A stretch of 64,000 bases of DNA, from assembly GCF_007747215.1 (NCBI RefSeq), contig NZ_CP036273.1, positions 6,246,322 to 6,310,321 of the forward strand, given 5' to 3'. Positions 50,339 through 58,861 of this stretch are shown one piece after another. The position numbers and the translations under genes were made by a program. The DNA is from Urbifossiella limnaea (GTDB taxonomy: Bacteria; Planctomycetota; Planctomycetia; Gemmatales; Gemmataceae). Every line of letters begins with the position of its first letter. Within the stretch, counting starts at the first letter, position 1. The notes under the pieces are model-generated. The model saw only the letters and a list, made by a program, of their open reading frames with translations. It did no database searches and was not told the DNA's origin.

Positions 50339-51214
50339 CTACGGCAGCTTCAGCGCGATCTGGTAGATCGCATCCACGTCCAGCACCGCGGCGTTCGACT
50401 CGAACAGGCTCCGCACCGCCGCCTTGTGCGCTTTCATCTTCGTGTCGCCGACGCCGATCGCGCCGTAGCAGACCACCCCGTCGCGCTCCTTGCCGCGGTC
50501 GCCGACCTCCACGCCCTCGATGCCGGCCGGCGGCACCGCGTTCAGGTCGATCACCACGCGCAGGTCCCGGGCCGCGTCGCGCAGCTTCTTCGGCAGCAGC
50601 ACCGCCCCCGCCGCGCCGGCCGCCACCACCAGCCCGCGACCCTCCAGCGCCCGCGGGCCGTCCGAACTGGAGCCCACCGCCACCGCCTCGACGCGCGCCT
50701 TCGGCACGTGCCGGCGGATCGCCTCGCACACCGCCTCGGCCTTGTCCTTCGTCCGCGAGCCGATGCGGACGTGGCCGCCGTGCCCGGCCAGCAGTTGCGC
50801 GACGCGCTGCCCCACCGGCCCGGTGCCGCCGAGTACCAACGACTTCGTCTGCTCCAGATCGACGTGCCGGCCGGCGGCGCGGACGGCGGCGGCGGCCGTC
50901 GTGTTGGCGCCGTTCGAGTCGAGCATCACGGACACGGTCATGCCGTACTGCGGGATGAGGTGCTTGCGTACCTCCGCGAGCACCGCCTCACCGGCCGCCA
51001 CGTCCGAGCCGCCGACGAAGATCGCCGTGCGATGCAGGTCTTTGGGGCCGCGGGTGAAGATGCACCCGTGGACCAGCGGCATCACGTTCTCGGGCTTCAC
51101 GCCGCCGTAGGTGAACAGGTGCTGCACTCCGGCGTCGACGGCGACGACGCGGTCGAACACGCTCGGGAGCGGGTCGGTGTCCAGTTGGAGGAGGATGGTG
51201 GCTTTGTCGGACAT
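50339..51214 (-). CDS. mtdB: NAD(P)-dependent methylene-H4MPT dehydrogenase
   Basis: A 291-residue protein from the ATG at 51214, the usual length. It starts SDKATILLQLDTDPLPSVFDRVVAVDAG, the MtdA/MtdB N-terminal signature, and has a Rossmann loop VLGGTGPVGQRVAQLLAG and GSRTKDKAEAV. The enzyme oxidises methylene-H4MPT to methenyl-H4MPT with NAD(P). MtdA and MtdB are similar; pairing with fae directly upstream favours MtdB. The longer reading crosses a palindrome and is rejected. Confidence 0.9.
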   Translation of the reverse strand: MSDKATILLQLDTDPLPSVFDRVVAVDAGVQHLFTYGGVKPENVMPLVHGCIFTRGPKDLHRTAIFVGGSDVAAGEAVLAEVRKHLIPQYGMTVSVMLDSNGANTTAAAAVRAAGRHVDLEQTKSLVLGGTGPVGQRVAQLLAGHGGHVRIGSRTKDKAEAVCEAIRRHVPKARVEAVAVGSSSDGPRALEGRGLVVAAGAAGAVLLPKKLRDAARDLRVVIDLNAVPPAGIEGVEVGDRGKERDGVVCYGAIGVGDTKMKAHKAAVRSLFESNAAVLDVDAIYQIALKLP

Positions 51215-51238
51215 CGGGACGTGGTGGTGTGAGGGGAA

Positions 51239-51321
51239 GGCGAGCGGCCGGCGTGAGGCGGCTGTTTCTTGAAGCGCCGCTGGCGCTTCAAGAAACAGCC
51301 GCCTCACGCCGGCCGCTCGCC
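51239..51321. repeat. Perfect 40-bp inverted repeat between fae and mtdB
   Basis: The arm 51239-51278 is the exact reverse complement of 51282-51321, with a 3-nt loop (GCT). The whole palindrome lies in the 117-nt gap between the two co-directional genes. In RNA it would be a very stable stem that could end transcription after fae or protect its 3' end. Confidence 0.9.
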
Positions 51322-51331
51322 GGGTCCGGTG

Positions 51332-51832
51332 TCACTCGAACGGGTGCTTGGTTTCCTTCTTGGCGATGATCTCGTCGATGGTCGGGGTCTTGGCCATGGC
51401 GTGCTTGATGGCCAGCTTGGTGGCCTCGTAGTTGTTCTTGTAGATCTTGGCGTTGCTGTTCGCCGACCCGGCGATGAACACGCCGCACACGATCACCCAG
51501 TCCTCGGCCTTGTCCTTCGGCAGGGTGCCATCGACCACGCTGTCCACGACTGCCCGGGCGACCGCGGCCTGGGCAGGGCCGAACATCTGCATCACCTGCT
51601 TGCCGCCCTTGAGCGTCACCTTCGTGATCATCACCGTGGCCGGCTTGCACACGATGTTCGGCGACACGACCGCCAGCAGGTTGGTGTGGCCGGCGCTCTG
51701 GTTGGACAGGGCGTTGGCGAACGCCGTCCCGACCGGGCCGTCCTTCGGCCCGATGAGCAGGTCGATGTGGGCGACGTTGTCCAGGTCGCTGCCTTCGATG
51801 ACCAAGCCTTCGCCGACGTACATCACGGACAT
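51332..51832 (-). CDS. fae: Formaldehyde-activating enzyme
   Basis: A 166-residue protein. It has YVGEGLVIEGSDLDNVAHIDLLIGPKDGPVG with the conserved His that acts as general acid, followed by NALSNQSAGHTNLLAVV and LPKDKAEDWVIVCGVFI. Fae joins formaldehyde to tetrahydromethanopterin to give methylene-H4MPT, the substrate of the MtdB encoded just downstream. The full Fae domain is alone, without a hexulose-phosphate synthase fusion. Confidence 0.96.
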   Translation of the reverse strand: MSVMYVGEGLVIEGSDLDNVAHIDLLIGPKDGPVGTAFANALSNQSAGHTNLLAVVSPNIVCKPATVMITKVTLKGGKQVMQMFGPAQAAVARAVVDSVVDGTLPKDKAEDWVIVCGVFIAGSANSNAKIYKNNYEATKLAIKHAMAKTPTIDEIIAKKETKHPFE

Positions 51833-51887
51833 GGGGAGGCGCCTCCGGGGCGGGGGAACGGGGGTGTCACGGTTGGTCGCTGGCGTA

Positions 51888-51915
51888 GGTTTACTTCCAC
51901 GGCTGCGGACGGCAA
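51888..51915 (-). promoter_or_regulatory. Candidate promoter for fae
   Basis: On the minus strand, TTGCCG (51910-51915) and TAAACC (51888-51893) are 16 nt apart, about 55 nt upstream of the fae ATG. It has the same -35 form as the rpmB and DUF1508 candidates. Confidence 0.45.
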
Positions 51916-51936
51916 CCGCAAACCCGGAGGCGCACC

Positions 51937-52332
51937 GTGGATTGGCTGACTCACCCGGTGGTGCTCCTGGCCGTCGGCGGCGGGGCGGGCGCGAACGCCC
52001 GCTTCTACCTCGGCCGGTGGGTCGCCGAGTGGCAGCTGCGGCACGGCGGCGTCAGCTTCCCGTGGGGCACGTGCGTCATCAACGTGACGGGGTCGGCGCT
52101 GCTGGGGTTCCTGGCGGCGGCGTGCCTGGGAAGTGCCGACCCGGGCCGGCGGGCTTGGTACCTCCTGCTCGGCACCGGCTTCTGCGGCGGGTTCACCACC
52201 TTCTCGACGTTCAGCGTCGAGGCGCTGGACCTCATCCGCGAGGAGCGGATTGGGGCGGCCGTGGTGTACGTGCTGGGCTCGGTGCTGGCCGGGCTCGGCG
52301 CCGCGGCGCTGGCGATGCGGGCGGGGCGATAG
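51937..52332 (+). CDS. crcB: Fluoride channel CrcB/Fluc
   Basis: A 131-residue protein with GTG start at 51937. It has four membrane helices and the Fluc landmarks GGGAGANARFYLG, the INVTGSALLGF helix break with the conserved Asn, and the GFCGGFTTFSTFSVEAL track of Phe, Thr and Ser residues. It works as a dual-topology dimer that exports fluoride. I looked for a fluoride riboswitch in the 104-nt leader and did not find the consensus. Confidence 0.95.
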   Translation: MDWLTHPVVLLAVGGGAGANARFYLGRWVAEWQLRHGGVSFPWGTCVINVTGSALLGFLAAACLGSADPGRRAWYLLLGTGFCGGFTTFSTFSVEALDLIREERIGAAVVYVLGSVLAGLGAAALAMRAGR

Positions 52333-52359
52333 ACTGACGGTAACCTCGAGACCTCGCGC

Positions 52360-54360
52360 ATGACCTCCCACGGCTTCCTCCGCGCCGCCGCCGCCACGCC
52401 GGAGCTCGTCGTCGCCGACCCGGCGGCCAACGCCCGCCACACGATCGCGCTGCTGGCGGAGGCCGAGGCCCGGGGCGTGAGCCTCGTCGTCTTCCCCGAG
52501 ATGGGCCTGACCGGCTACACCTGCGGCGACCTGTTCCACACCCGCACCCTGCCCCGGGCCGCCGACGAGGCACTGGCGGAAGTCCTCGCCTTCACCGAAT
52601 CCGGCTTCCGCGGCGTCGCCGTCGTCGGGCTGCCGGTCGTGCTCGACGGGCAGCTGTTCAACTGCGCCGCCGTGCTCAACGGCGGCAGCGTCCTCGGCGT
52701 CGTGCCGAAGGCGTACCTGCCGAACTACAAGGAGTTCTACGACGCCCGCTACTACAGCCCGGCCGCGAACGCCGTGTCGAAGTACGCGGCCGTCGCGGGC
52801 CGGCACGCCCCGTTCGGCACCGACCTGCTCTTCGTGTGCGAGAACGTCCCCGACTTCGTGCTCGGCGTCGAGGTGTGCGAAGACCTGTGGGTGCCGGTGC
52901 CCCCGAGCTGCCACCTCGCTCTGGCCGGGGCGACGGTGCTGGCGAACCTGTCGGCCAGCAACGAGGCGATCGGCAAGGCCGGCTACCGCAAGCAGCTGAT
53001 CGGCTGCCAGAGCGGCCGCTGCCTCGCGGCGTACATCTACGCCGCCGCCGGCGTCGGCGAGTCCACCACGGACCTCGTCTTCGGCGGGCAAAACGTCATC
53101 GCCGAGAACGGCGCCGTCCTCGCGGAAGCGCCGCGGTTCCGGCGCGACGGCTCCCTCACCGTCGCCGACCTCGACCTCGACCACCTCCGGCACGACCGCG
53201 TCCAGACGAACACGTTCAACGACAGCCGCCGCGACCACGCCCGGCTGGTGCGCCGCGTGTCGTTCGCGCTCGACCCGGCGCCGCGCACCCCGGACCTGCG
53301 GCGGTTCGTGGACGCGGCTCCGTTCGTGCCCAAAGACCCGGCCACGCTCCACGAGCGGTGCGACGAAATCTTCCACACCCAGGTCGCGGGCCTCGCCAAG
53401 CGCCTCACCGCGTCCGACACGCAGGCCGTGTCGATCGGCGTGTCCGGCGGCCTCGACTCGACGCTCGCCCTGCTCGTGGCGTGCAAGACGTTTGACGCCC
53501 TCGGCCGCCCGCGCGGCGGCATCCGGGCGCTGACGATGCCGGGCTTCGGCACCACCGGTCGCACCCTGGCGAACGCCCGCGCCCTGATGGCGGCGCTCGG
53601 CGTGGGCGTGCGGGAGGCCGACATCCGCGGCCTGTGCCTGGAGCAGATGCGGGCCCTCGGCCACGCCCCGTTCGGCCTGCCGCTGGCGGGGGAAACCGTC
53701 GAGACGCTCGGCGAGAAGCTGCGCCACCTCCCCGCGGACCGGCGGAACGACCTGGTCTTCGAGAACGTGCAGGCCCGCGTCCGCACCAGCCTGCTGATGA
53801 ACGCCGGGTTCGTGGTCGGCACCGGCGACCTGTCGGAGCTGGCGCTCGGGTGGTGTACCTACAACGCCGACCACATGAGCATGTACAACCCGAACGTGAG
53901 CGTCCCCAAGACGCTGGTCAAGTTCCTGGTCGGCTGGGCCGCCGACCACGAGTTCGACGGCGCCACCCGCGGCACCCTTCACGACGTGGTCGGCACCGAG
54001 ATCTCGCCCGAGCTGCTGCCCGTGGCCGCGGACGGCACGGCGACGCAGCCGACGGAGGCGACGGTCGGCCCGTACGAGCTGGTGGACTTCTTCCTGTACC
54101 ACCTGCTGCGGTGGGGCGCGGAGCCGGCGAAGGTGCTGTTCCTGGCGCGGCACGCGCGCTTCTCGCGGCCCTACACGGCGGCGGAGGTGAAGGCGTGGCT
54201 GGTGGTGTTCCTGCGGCGGTTCTTCGCGAGCCAGTTCAAGCGGAGCTGCCTGCCGGACGGGCCGAAGGTGGGGTCGGTGAGCCTGTCGCCGCGCGGCGAC
54301 TGGCGGATGCCGAGCGACGCCGCGGCGCGGGCGTGGCTGGCGGCCGCGGAGTCGGCGTGA
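52360..54360 (+). CDS. nadE: Glutamine-dependent NAD(+) synthetase
   Basis: A 666-residue two-domain enzyme. The N-terminal nitrilase-like glutaminase has its Glu in VVFPEMGLTGYTCGDL, Lys in VVPKAYLPNYKEF and Cys in GVEVCEDLWVPVPP. The C-terminal synthetase carries the P-loop SIGVSGGLDSTLALL and VVGTGDLSELALGWCTYNADHMSMYN. It amidates deamido-NAD with ammonia channelled from glutamine, the last step of NAD synthesis. The full-length type resembles the long form of Mycobacterium. Confidence 0.96.
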   Translation: MTSHGFLRAAAATPELVVADPAANARHTIALLAEAEARGVSLVVFPEMGLTGYTCGDLFHTRTLPRAADEALAEVLAFTESGFRGVAVVGLPVVLDGQLFNCAAVLNGGSVLGVVPKAYLPNYKEFYDARYYSPAANAVSKYAAVAGRHAPFGTDLLFVCENVPDFVLGVEVCEDLWVPVPPSCHLALAGATVLANLSASNEAIGKAGYRKQLIGCQSGRCLAAYIYAAAGVGESTTDLVFGGQNVIAENGAVLAEAPRFRRDGSLTVADLDLDHLRHDRVQTNTFNDSRRDHARLVRRVSFALDPAPRTPDLRRFVDAAPFVPKDPATLHERCDEIFHTQVAGLAKRLTASDTQAVSIGVSGGLDSTLALLVACKTFDALGRPRGGIRALTMPGFGTTGRTLANARALMAALGVGVREADIRGLCLEQMRALGHAPFGLPLAGETVETLGEKLRHLPADRRNDLVFENVQARVRTSLLMNAGFVVGTGDLSELALGWCTYNADHMSMYNPNVSVPKTLVKFLVGWAADHEFDGATRGTLHDVVGTEISPELLPVAADGTATQPTEATVGPYELVDFFLYHLLRWGAEPAKVLFLARHARFSRPYTAAEVKAWLVVFLRRFFASQFKRSCLPDGPKVGSVSLSPRGDWRMPSDAAARAWLAAAESA

Positions 54361-54365
54361 CGCCC

Positions 54366-54397
54366 GGCGAGCCGGGGGCGGACGCCCCCGGCTCGCC
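54366..54397. terminator. 15-bp perfect palindrome between convergent nadE and glgP
   Basis: GGCGAGCCGGGGGCG (54366-54380) pairs exactly with 54383-54397 across 2 nt. It occupies the whole gap between two convergent stop codons and likely terminates both. It belongs to the same GCCGGGGGCG group as the hairpins at 40853. Confidence 0.7.
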
Positions 54398-54405
54398 GGA
54401 CTTGC

Positions 54406-56985
54406 TTACCCCCACGTCACCAGGCCGGGCTCGAACAGGTGCGGCAGGTCGGCGTGCTTCGGCAGCACCCGCACCCCGAACCCGAACTGCCCGCTCGCCG
54501 AGCACGGCACCTTCCCGGCGTACGTCACCAGGCCCGCCCCCGAGCCGTTCTTCGAGAACGACCCCTCCGGCAGCAGCGCCATCGCCCGCGGCTCGGTGAT
54601 CTCGCCCAGCGCGCCCAGCACGCCGTAGCACAGCTGCACCTCCACGTCGTCCGGGTGGAACGACCCCAGCTGCACCCGCACCGTCACCGGGAACGCGCCG
54701 CCGACGCGGTGCGTCGCCCCCGCCGGCGCCTCCACGCCCTCCACCCGCACCTGGCCCCAGTCGCCGCCGACGCGCTTCCGCCACCCGGCCAACGCCTTCG
54801 CCGCCGTCAGGTGGTTCGCCCCCAGCTTGGCGTACCGGCGGTGGCTCGGCAGGTAGCACCGCTCGGCGTACTCCTCCACCATCCGGTTCGTGTTGAACAC
54901 CGGCACGCACGTCATGATCGACCGCTTCATCCGCCGGATCCAGCCGCGCGGCAGGCCGTCCGCCCCGCGGGTGTAGAACAGCGGCACCACGTCCTGCTCG
55001 ATCTGGTCGTACAGGCTGCGGCTCTCCACCTCGTCCTGGTACGCCAGGTCCGTGTACTCCTCGCCGGCGCCGATCGCCCAGCCGTTGTCGCCGTCGTACC
55101 CCTCCACCCACCACCCGTCGAGGATGCTCAGGTTCAGCCCGCCGTTCACCGGCACCTTCATGCCGCTGGTGCCCGAGGCTTCGAGCGGCCGGCGCGGGTT
55201 GTTCAGCCACACGTCCACGCCCTGGACGAGGTACCGGGCGACGTTCATGTCGTAGTCTTCGAGGAACACGACCCGCCGCCGCAGCTCCGAGCGGCGGGCC
55301 ATCTGCACGACGCGGGCGATCAGCTCCTTGCCGCCCTGGTCCTTCGGGTGGGCCTTGCCGCTGAAGATGAACTGCACCGGCCGGTCCTTGTCGTTGACCA
55401 GCTTCACGATCCGCTCGATGTTCCGGAAGATCAGGTCGCCGCGCTTGTACGTGGCGAACCGGCGGGCGAACCCGATCGTCAACGCGTCCGGGTCGAGCAC
55501 CTCGTCGGCGGCGTCCACCTCGCTCGGCGGCGAGCCGCGGCGCTTCAGCTGCGCCTTCAGCCGCTGCCGCGCGAAGGCGACGAGCCGCTCGCGGCCGCGC
55601 TCGTGGGTGCGCCACAGCTCGGCGTCGGGGATGTGCTCGACGCGCTTCCACACGGCGTAATCCGTCGGCTTCGCCTCCCACTGCACGGCGAGGTAGCGGT
55701 CGTACAGCTGACCCACCTCCGGCGACAGCCAGCTCTGGGTGTGGACGCCGTTGGTGATGCTGGAGATCGGCACCTCGTCGGCCGGCAGGCCCGGCCAGAT
55801 TTCGTGCCACATCTTCCGGGACACGCTGCCGTGCAGCTTGCTCACGCCGTTCGAGGTGTTGGCCAGCTTGAGCGCGAGCACGGTCATGCCGAACGGCTCG
55901 CCGTCGTTGGTCGGGTGCTGGCGGCCGAGCGCGAGCAGGCCGGCGCGGTCCACGCCCATCGCGGCCATGTACCCGCCCAAGTACTCGTCGATCATGACGA
56001 CGGGGAAGGCGTCGTTGCCGGCGGGCACCGGCGTGTGGGTGGTGAAGCAGGTGCCGGCCTTGACGAACTCGGCGGCGGCCGCGAAGTCGAGCTTGTGCTC
56101 CTCCATCGCCACGCGGACGCGCTCCAGGGCGGCGAACGCGGCGTGCCCCTCGTTCATGTGGACGACGGTGGGCACCACGCCGACGGCCCGCAGGGCGCGG
56201 ATGCCGCCGATGCCGAGGATGATCTCCTGCTGGATGCGGGTGTGGTGGTCGCCGCCGTACAGCTGCGCCGTGATGGCGCGGTCCTCGGGGCGGTTCTCGG
56301 GGATGTTGGCGTCGAGCAGGTACAGCGGCACCCGGCCGACCTGGATGTGCCAGATCTTCAGCTTCAGCTCGCGGCCCGGCAGCGGCACCGACACCAGCAC
56401 GGGGTTGCCGGCGGCGTCCAGCTGCGGGATCAGCGGCAGGGTGAAGAAGTCGTTCTCGGGGTAGCGCTCCTGCTGCCAGCCGTCCACGTTCAGGTACTGG
56501 CGGAAGTAGCCCTCGCGGTACATGAGGCTGACGCCGACGAGCGGCAGGCCGAGGTCGCTGGCGCTCTTGAGGTGGTCGCCGGCGAGGACGCCGAGGCCGC
56601 CGCTGTACACGGGCACGCTCTCGTGGATCCCGAACTCGGCCGAGAAGTAGGCGATCTTCAGGTCGCCGTCGGTGGCCCCGTGCGCCTCGCGGAACCAGGT
56701 CGGCGCCTTGAGGTAGTGGTCGAGCGCCGCGGCGACGCGGTCCATGTGCGCGAGGAAGCCGTCGTCCCCTTCCAGTTCGACGAGGCGGTCCTGCGACGTG
56801 GCGGCCAGCAGCCGGATGGGGCTGTGGTCGAGCATCTCAAACAGGTCGGGGTTGACGCGGCGGAACAGCGCGACGGCGTCGGCGTTCCAGCACCACCACA
56901 GGTTGTAGGCGAGCGTGTTGAGAGGCTTGAGACGCTCCGGGATGCTGGGCAGGACCGTGTACGTGCGGATCGAGCGACCGGGCAT
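54406..56985 (-). CDS. glgP: Alpha-glucan phosphorylase
   Basis: An 859-residue protein of the alpha-glucan phosphorylase group, with the N-terminal DUF3417-type start (PERLKPLNTLAYNLWWCWNADA). AYFSAEFGIHESVPVYSGGLGVLAGDHLKSASDLG is followed by VVHMNEGHAAFAALER and, late, the PLP-lysine motif EASGTSGMKVPVNGG. It releases glucose-1-phosphate from storage glucans. The last 100 residues or so form an added beta domain. It stands alone, with no glycogen synthase gene nearby. Confidence 0.94.
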   Translation of the reverse strand: MPGRSIRTYTVLPSIPERLKPLNTLAYNLWWCWNADAVALFRRVNPDLFEMLDHSPIRLLAATSQDRLVELEGDDGFLAHMDRVAAALDHYLKAPTWFREAHGATDGDLKIAYFSAEFGIHESVPVYSGGLGVLAGDHLKSASDLGLPLVGVSLMYREGYFRQYLNVDGWQQERYPENDFFTLPLIPQLDAAGNPVLVSVPLPGRELKLKIWHIQVGRVPLYLLDANIPENRPEDRAITAQLYGGDHHTRIQQEIILGIGGIRALRAVGVVPTVVHMNEGHAAFAALERVRVAMEEHKLDFAAAAEFVKAGTCFTTHTPVPAGNDAFPVVMIDEYLGGYMAAMGVDRAGLLALGRQHPTNDGEPFGMTVLALKLANTSNGVSKLHGSVSRKMWHEIWPGLPADEVPISSITNGVHTQSWLSPEVGQLYDRYLAVQWEAKPTDYAVWKRVEHIPDAELWRTHERGRERLVAFARQRLKAQLKRRGSPPSEVDAADEVLDPDALTIGFARRFATYKRGDLIFRNIERIVKLVNDKDRPVQFIFSGKAHPKDQGGKELIARVVQMARRSELRRRVVFLEDYDMNVARYLVQGVDVWLNNPRRPLEASGTSGMKVPVNGGLNLSILDGWWVEGYDGDNGWAIGAGEEYTDLAYQDEVESRSLYDQIEQDVVPLFYTRGADGLPRGWIRRMKRSIMTCVPVFNTNRMVEEYAERCYLPSHRRYAKLGANHLTAAKALAGWRKRVGGDWGQVRVEGVEAPAGATHRVGGAFPVTVRVQLGSFHPDDVEVQLCYGVLGALGEITEPRAMALLPEGSFSKNGSGAGLVTYAGKVPCSASGQFGFGVRVLPKHADLPHLFEPGLVTWG

Positions 56986-57068
56986 GAAGACCCCCGAAGA
57001 ACGCGTGGTAGCCGGTCGGTCGGGAGATGGCCCGCGAACCGGGCCGACCAGTCCGGTAGAACTGGGGT

Positions 57069-57097
57069 AGTTTAGAGAGACTGGAACGGCGATTCAA
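57069..57097 (-). promoter_or_regulatory. Candidate promoter for glgP
   Basis: On the minus strand, TTGAAT (57092-57097) and TAAACT (57069-57074) are 17 nt apart, giving a leader of about 75 nt to the ATG at 56985. The rest of the 56986-57195 gap holds no gene; a CCCCCGGA/TCCGGGGG hairpin overlaps the ruvX stop at 57184-57216. Confidence 0.55.
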
Positions 57098-57195
57098 TTC
57101 GGACTGCGGTGTCGGCGGAAGTGGTTGCGGAGTAGCAGGATAGTCCCCGAAGTCGGCCCCGCAAGGGCTCGGAGCGTTCGATTCCCCCGGACCCC

Positions 57196-57762
57196 TTACG
57201 GGGCCGGCTCCGGGGGCGTGACCACGGTCCCTTCCGGCGGGCAGCCGGCGTCGAGGTAGCCTTGCAGGATTAGCTGCGCCGCCACGCGGTCGCGGCGCTC
57301 CTTCCGCTGCTTCGGGTTCAGCTTCGCCAGCCGCAGGAAGTCCTCGGCCGCGGCCGTCGTGCAGCGCTCGTCCCACCACACCACCGGAAGGCCGGTCACG
57401 CCCGCGAGCCACGCGCCGAACACGCGCGACTCCTTCGCCTTGATCCCCTCCTCGCCGCCCGTGTGGAGTGGTAGCCCGACCACCACCCCCACCACCCGCT
57501 CGGCGGCGACCAGTTTGGCGAAGTACGGTCCGTCCAGCGCCGGCCCGCGGACGACGTACGTCTCCAGCGGCGACGCGACGAGCCGGTCGGGGTCGGACAC
57601 GGCCAGCCCGATCCGGACGGTGCCGGGGTCGAAGCCCAGGAGTCGTCCCGGGGACTTTGGGACGGGGGGACTCAGGGACGCAGGGACGGAAGTCGAGCCC
57701 GCTTCCTCCGTCCCTGAGTCCCTGAGTCCCTGAGTCCCTGAGTCCCTGAGTCCCCCAGTCAC
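57196..57762 (-). CDS. ruvX: RuvX/YqgF family nuclease with repeat-encoded N-terminus
   Basis: The YqgF core is clear from about residue 40: GRLLGFDPGTVRIGLAVSDP with the catalytic Asp, a VVVGLPLHTGGEEG block and VVWWDERCTTAAAEDFL. The family acts as a Holliday-junction resolvase or in 16S rRNA 5' maturation. The only usual in-frame start is the GTG at 57762, which overlaps the manC stop by 4 nt. That adds about 38 residues (GGLRDSGTQGLRDSGTEE and more) encoded by a tandem-repeat element. A rare CTG near the core is the alternative. Confidence 0.9.
   Translation of the reverse strand: MTGGLRDSGTQGLRDSGTEEAGSTSVPASLSPPVPKSPGRLLGFDPGTVRIGLAVSDPDRLVASPLETYVVRGPALDGPYFAKLVAAERVVGVVVGLPLHTGGEEGIKAKESRVFGAWLAGVTGLPVVWWDERCTTAAAEDFLRLAKLNPKQRKERRDRVAAQLILQGYLDAGCPPEGTVVTPPEPAP
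57651..57756. repeat. Tandem-arm hairpin element (TCCCTGAG type)
   Basis: The right arm at 57707-57756 contains five to six copies of TCCCTGAG. The left arm at 57651-57690 is the degenerate inverse (GGGACT, GGGACG units). The element lies inside the annotated 5' part of ruvX, immediately after manC. Confidence 0.85.
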
Positions 57763-58847
57763 AGGTAGCGCTCCAGGCCGCGGGCGCGGATCGCGTCCAC
57801 CAGCTTCTTCACCTCGCCCTCACGGTCCTTCGACGCCACCAGCGTCGCGTCGCCGTTCTGGATGATGATCAAATCCGTCACCCCCAGCGTGCCGACGAGG
57901 TGCCCGGCGTCCGACACGATCACGCAGCCGCCCGTCTCGACGCCGACGTGCAGCCCCTGTACGGTGTTCCGCGCCGCGTCCTGCGGGTTGCGACGCTCCA
58001 GCGCCAGCCAGCTCCCCACGTCGTCCCACTGGTACGGGGCGTGGAGCACCAGCACCTTGCCGGCCTTTCCCGCGTCCTGCATCACCGCGTAGTCGATGCT
58101 CACCTTCTCGGCGGCGGCGTACTCGGCGCGGAACACGCGGTCGAAGTCGGGCGTGCCCCACGCCGCGGCGATGCGCTGTACCGTGTCGTGCAGCGTCGGC
58201 TTGTTCGCCCTCAGCTCGCCGAGCACGGCCGCGGGCTTCCACACGAAGATGCCGGCGTTCCACAGGTGCCGGCCGCCCACGACGTACCTCTCGGCCGTCG
58301 CATCGTCCGGCTTCTCGACGAACGCCGCCACCTTCGACGCCTGCACGCCCTGCCGCGTGCCCGCGCCGCCGGCGAGTTCGATGTAGCCGTAGCCGGTGCT
58401 GGGGAACGTCGGCGGGATGCCGAACGTCAGCAGCGACGTGGGGTTCTCGTTCGCCAGCTGCTCCGCGGCGTGGACGGCGCGGTGGAACTCGGCGACGGGC
58501 TCGATGACGTGGTCGGCCGGCATCACGATGATGGTCGCGTCCGGGTCGTCCTTCGCGATGATCGCCGCGCCGAGGCCGACGCACGCGGCGGTGTCGCGGC
58601 GGGCCGGCTCGCCGATGACGTGGCTCGCCGGCAGTTCCGGCAGCTGCGCCGCGCTGTCGGCGACGTAGGCGTCGCCGGTGAGGACCCACGTTCGTTCAGG
58701 CGGCACTTGCGCCGAGATGCGATCGACCGTTTCCTGCAGCAGGGTGCGGTCGCCGGCGAAGGAGAGGAACTGTTTGGGCCGGCGGTCGCGGCTGCGCGGC
58801 CAGAACCGGGTGCCGCCGCCGCCGGCCATGATCATCGCGTGGAGCAT
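57759..58847 (-). CDS. manC: Mannose-1-phosphate guanylyltransferase
   Basis: A 362-residue protein starting MLHAMIMAGGGGTRFWPRSR, followed by RPKQFL, the nucleotidyltransferase signature of GDP-mannose pyrophosphorylases. IIVMPADHVIEP, FVEKPDD and the LWNAGIFVWKP motif continue the pattern. It makes GDP-mannose from GTP and mannose-1-phosphate. The bifunctional C-terminal isomerase domain of long ManC proteins is absent. It is upstream of and overlapping ruvX, and 14 nt downstream of the UDP-sugar pyrophosphorylase. Confidence 0.94.
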   Translation of the reverse strand: MLHAMIMAGGGGTRFWPRSRDRRPKQFLSFAGDRTLLQETVDRISAQVPPERTWVLTGDAYVADSAAQLPELPASHVIGEPARRDTAACVGLGAAIIAKDDPDATIIVMPADHVIEPVAEFHRAVHAAEQLANENPTSLLTFGIPPTFPSTGYGYIELAGGAGTRQGVQASKVAAFVEKPDDATAERYVVGGRHLWNAGIFVWKPAAVLGELRANKPTLHDTVQRIAAAWGTPDFDRVFRAEYAAAEKVSIDYAVMQDAGKAGKVLVLHAPYQWDDVGSWLALERRNPQDAARNTVQGLHVGVETGGCVIVSDAGHLVGTLGVTDLIIIQNGDATLVASKDREGEVKKLVDAIRARGLERYL

Positions 58848-58861
58848 CGGGCGTGGGGTCC

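Noticed and set aside
51833-51936. Possible fluoride riboswitch before crcB
   Set aside because: The leader is short, and I could not find the conserved pseudoknot sequences of the crcB motif. A promoter for the divergent fae also occupies it.
57196-58847. Possible fusion of manC and ruvX
   Set aside because: The two genes overlap by 4 nt in different frames, with separate complete domains. This is translational coupling, not fusion.
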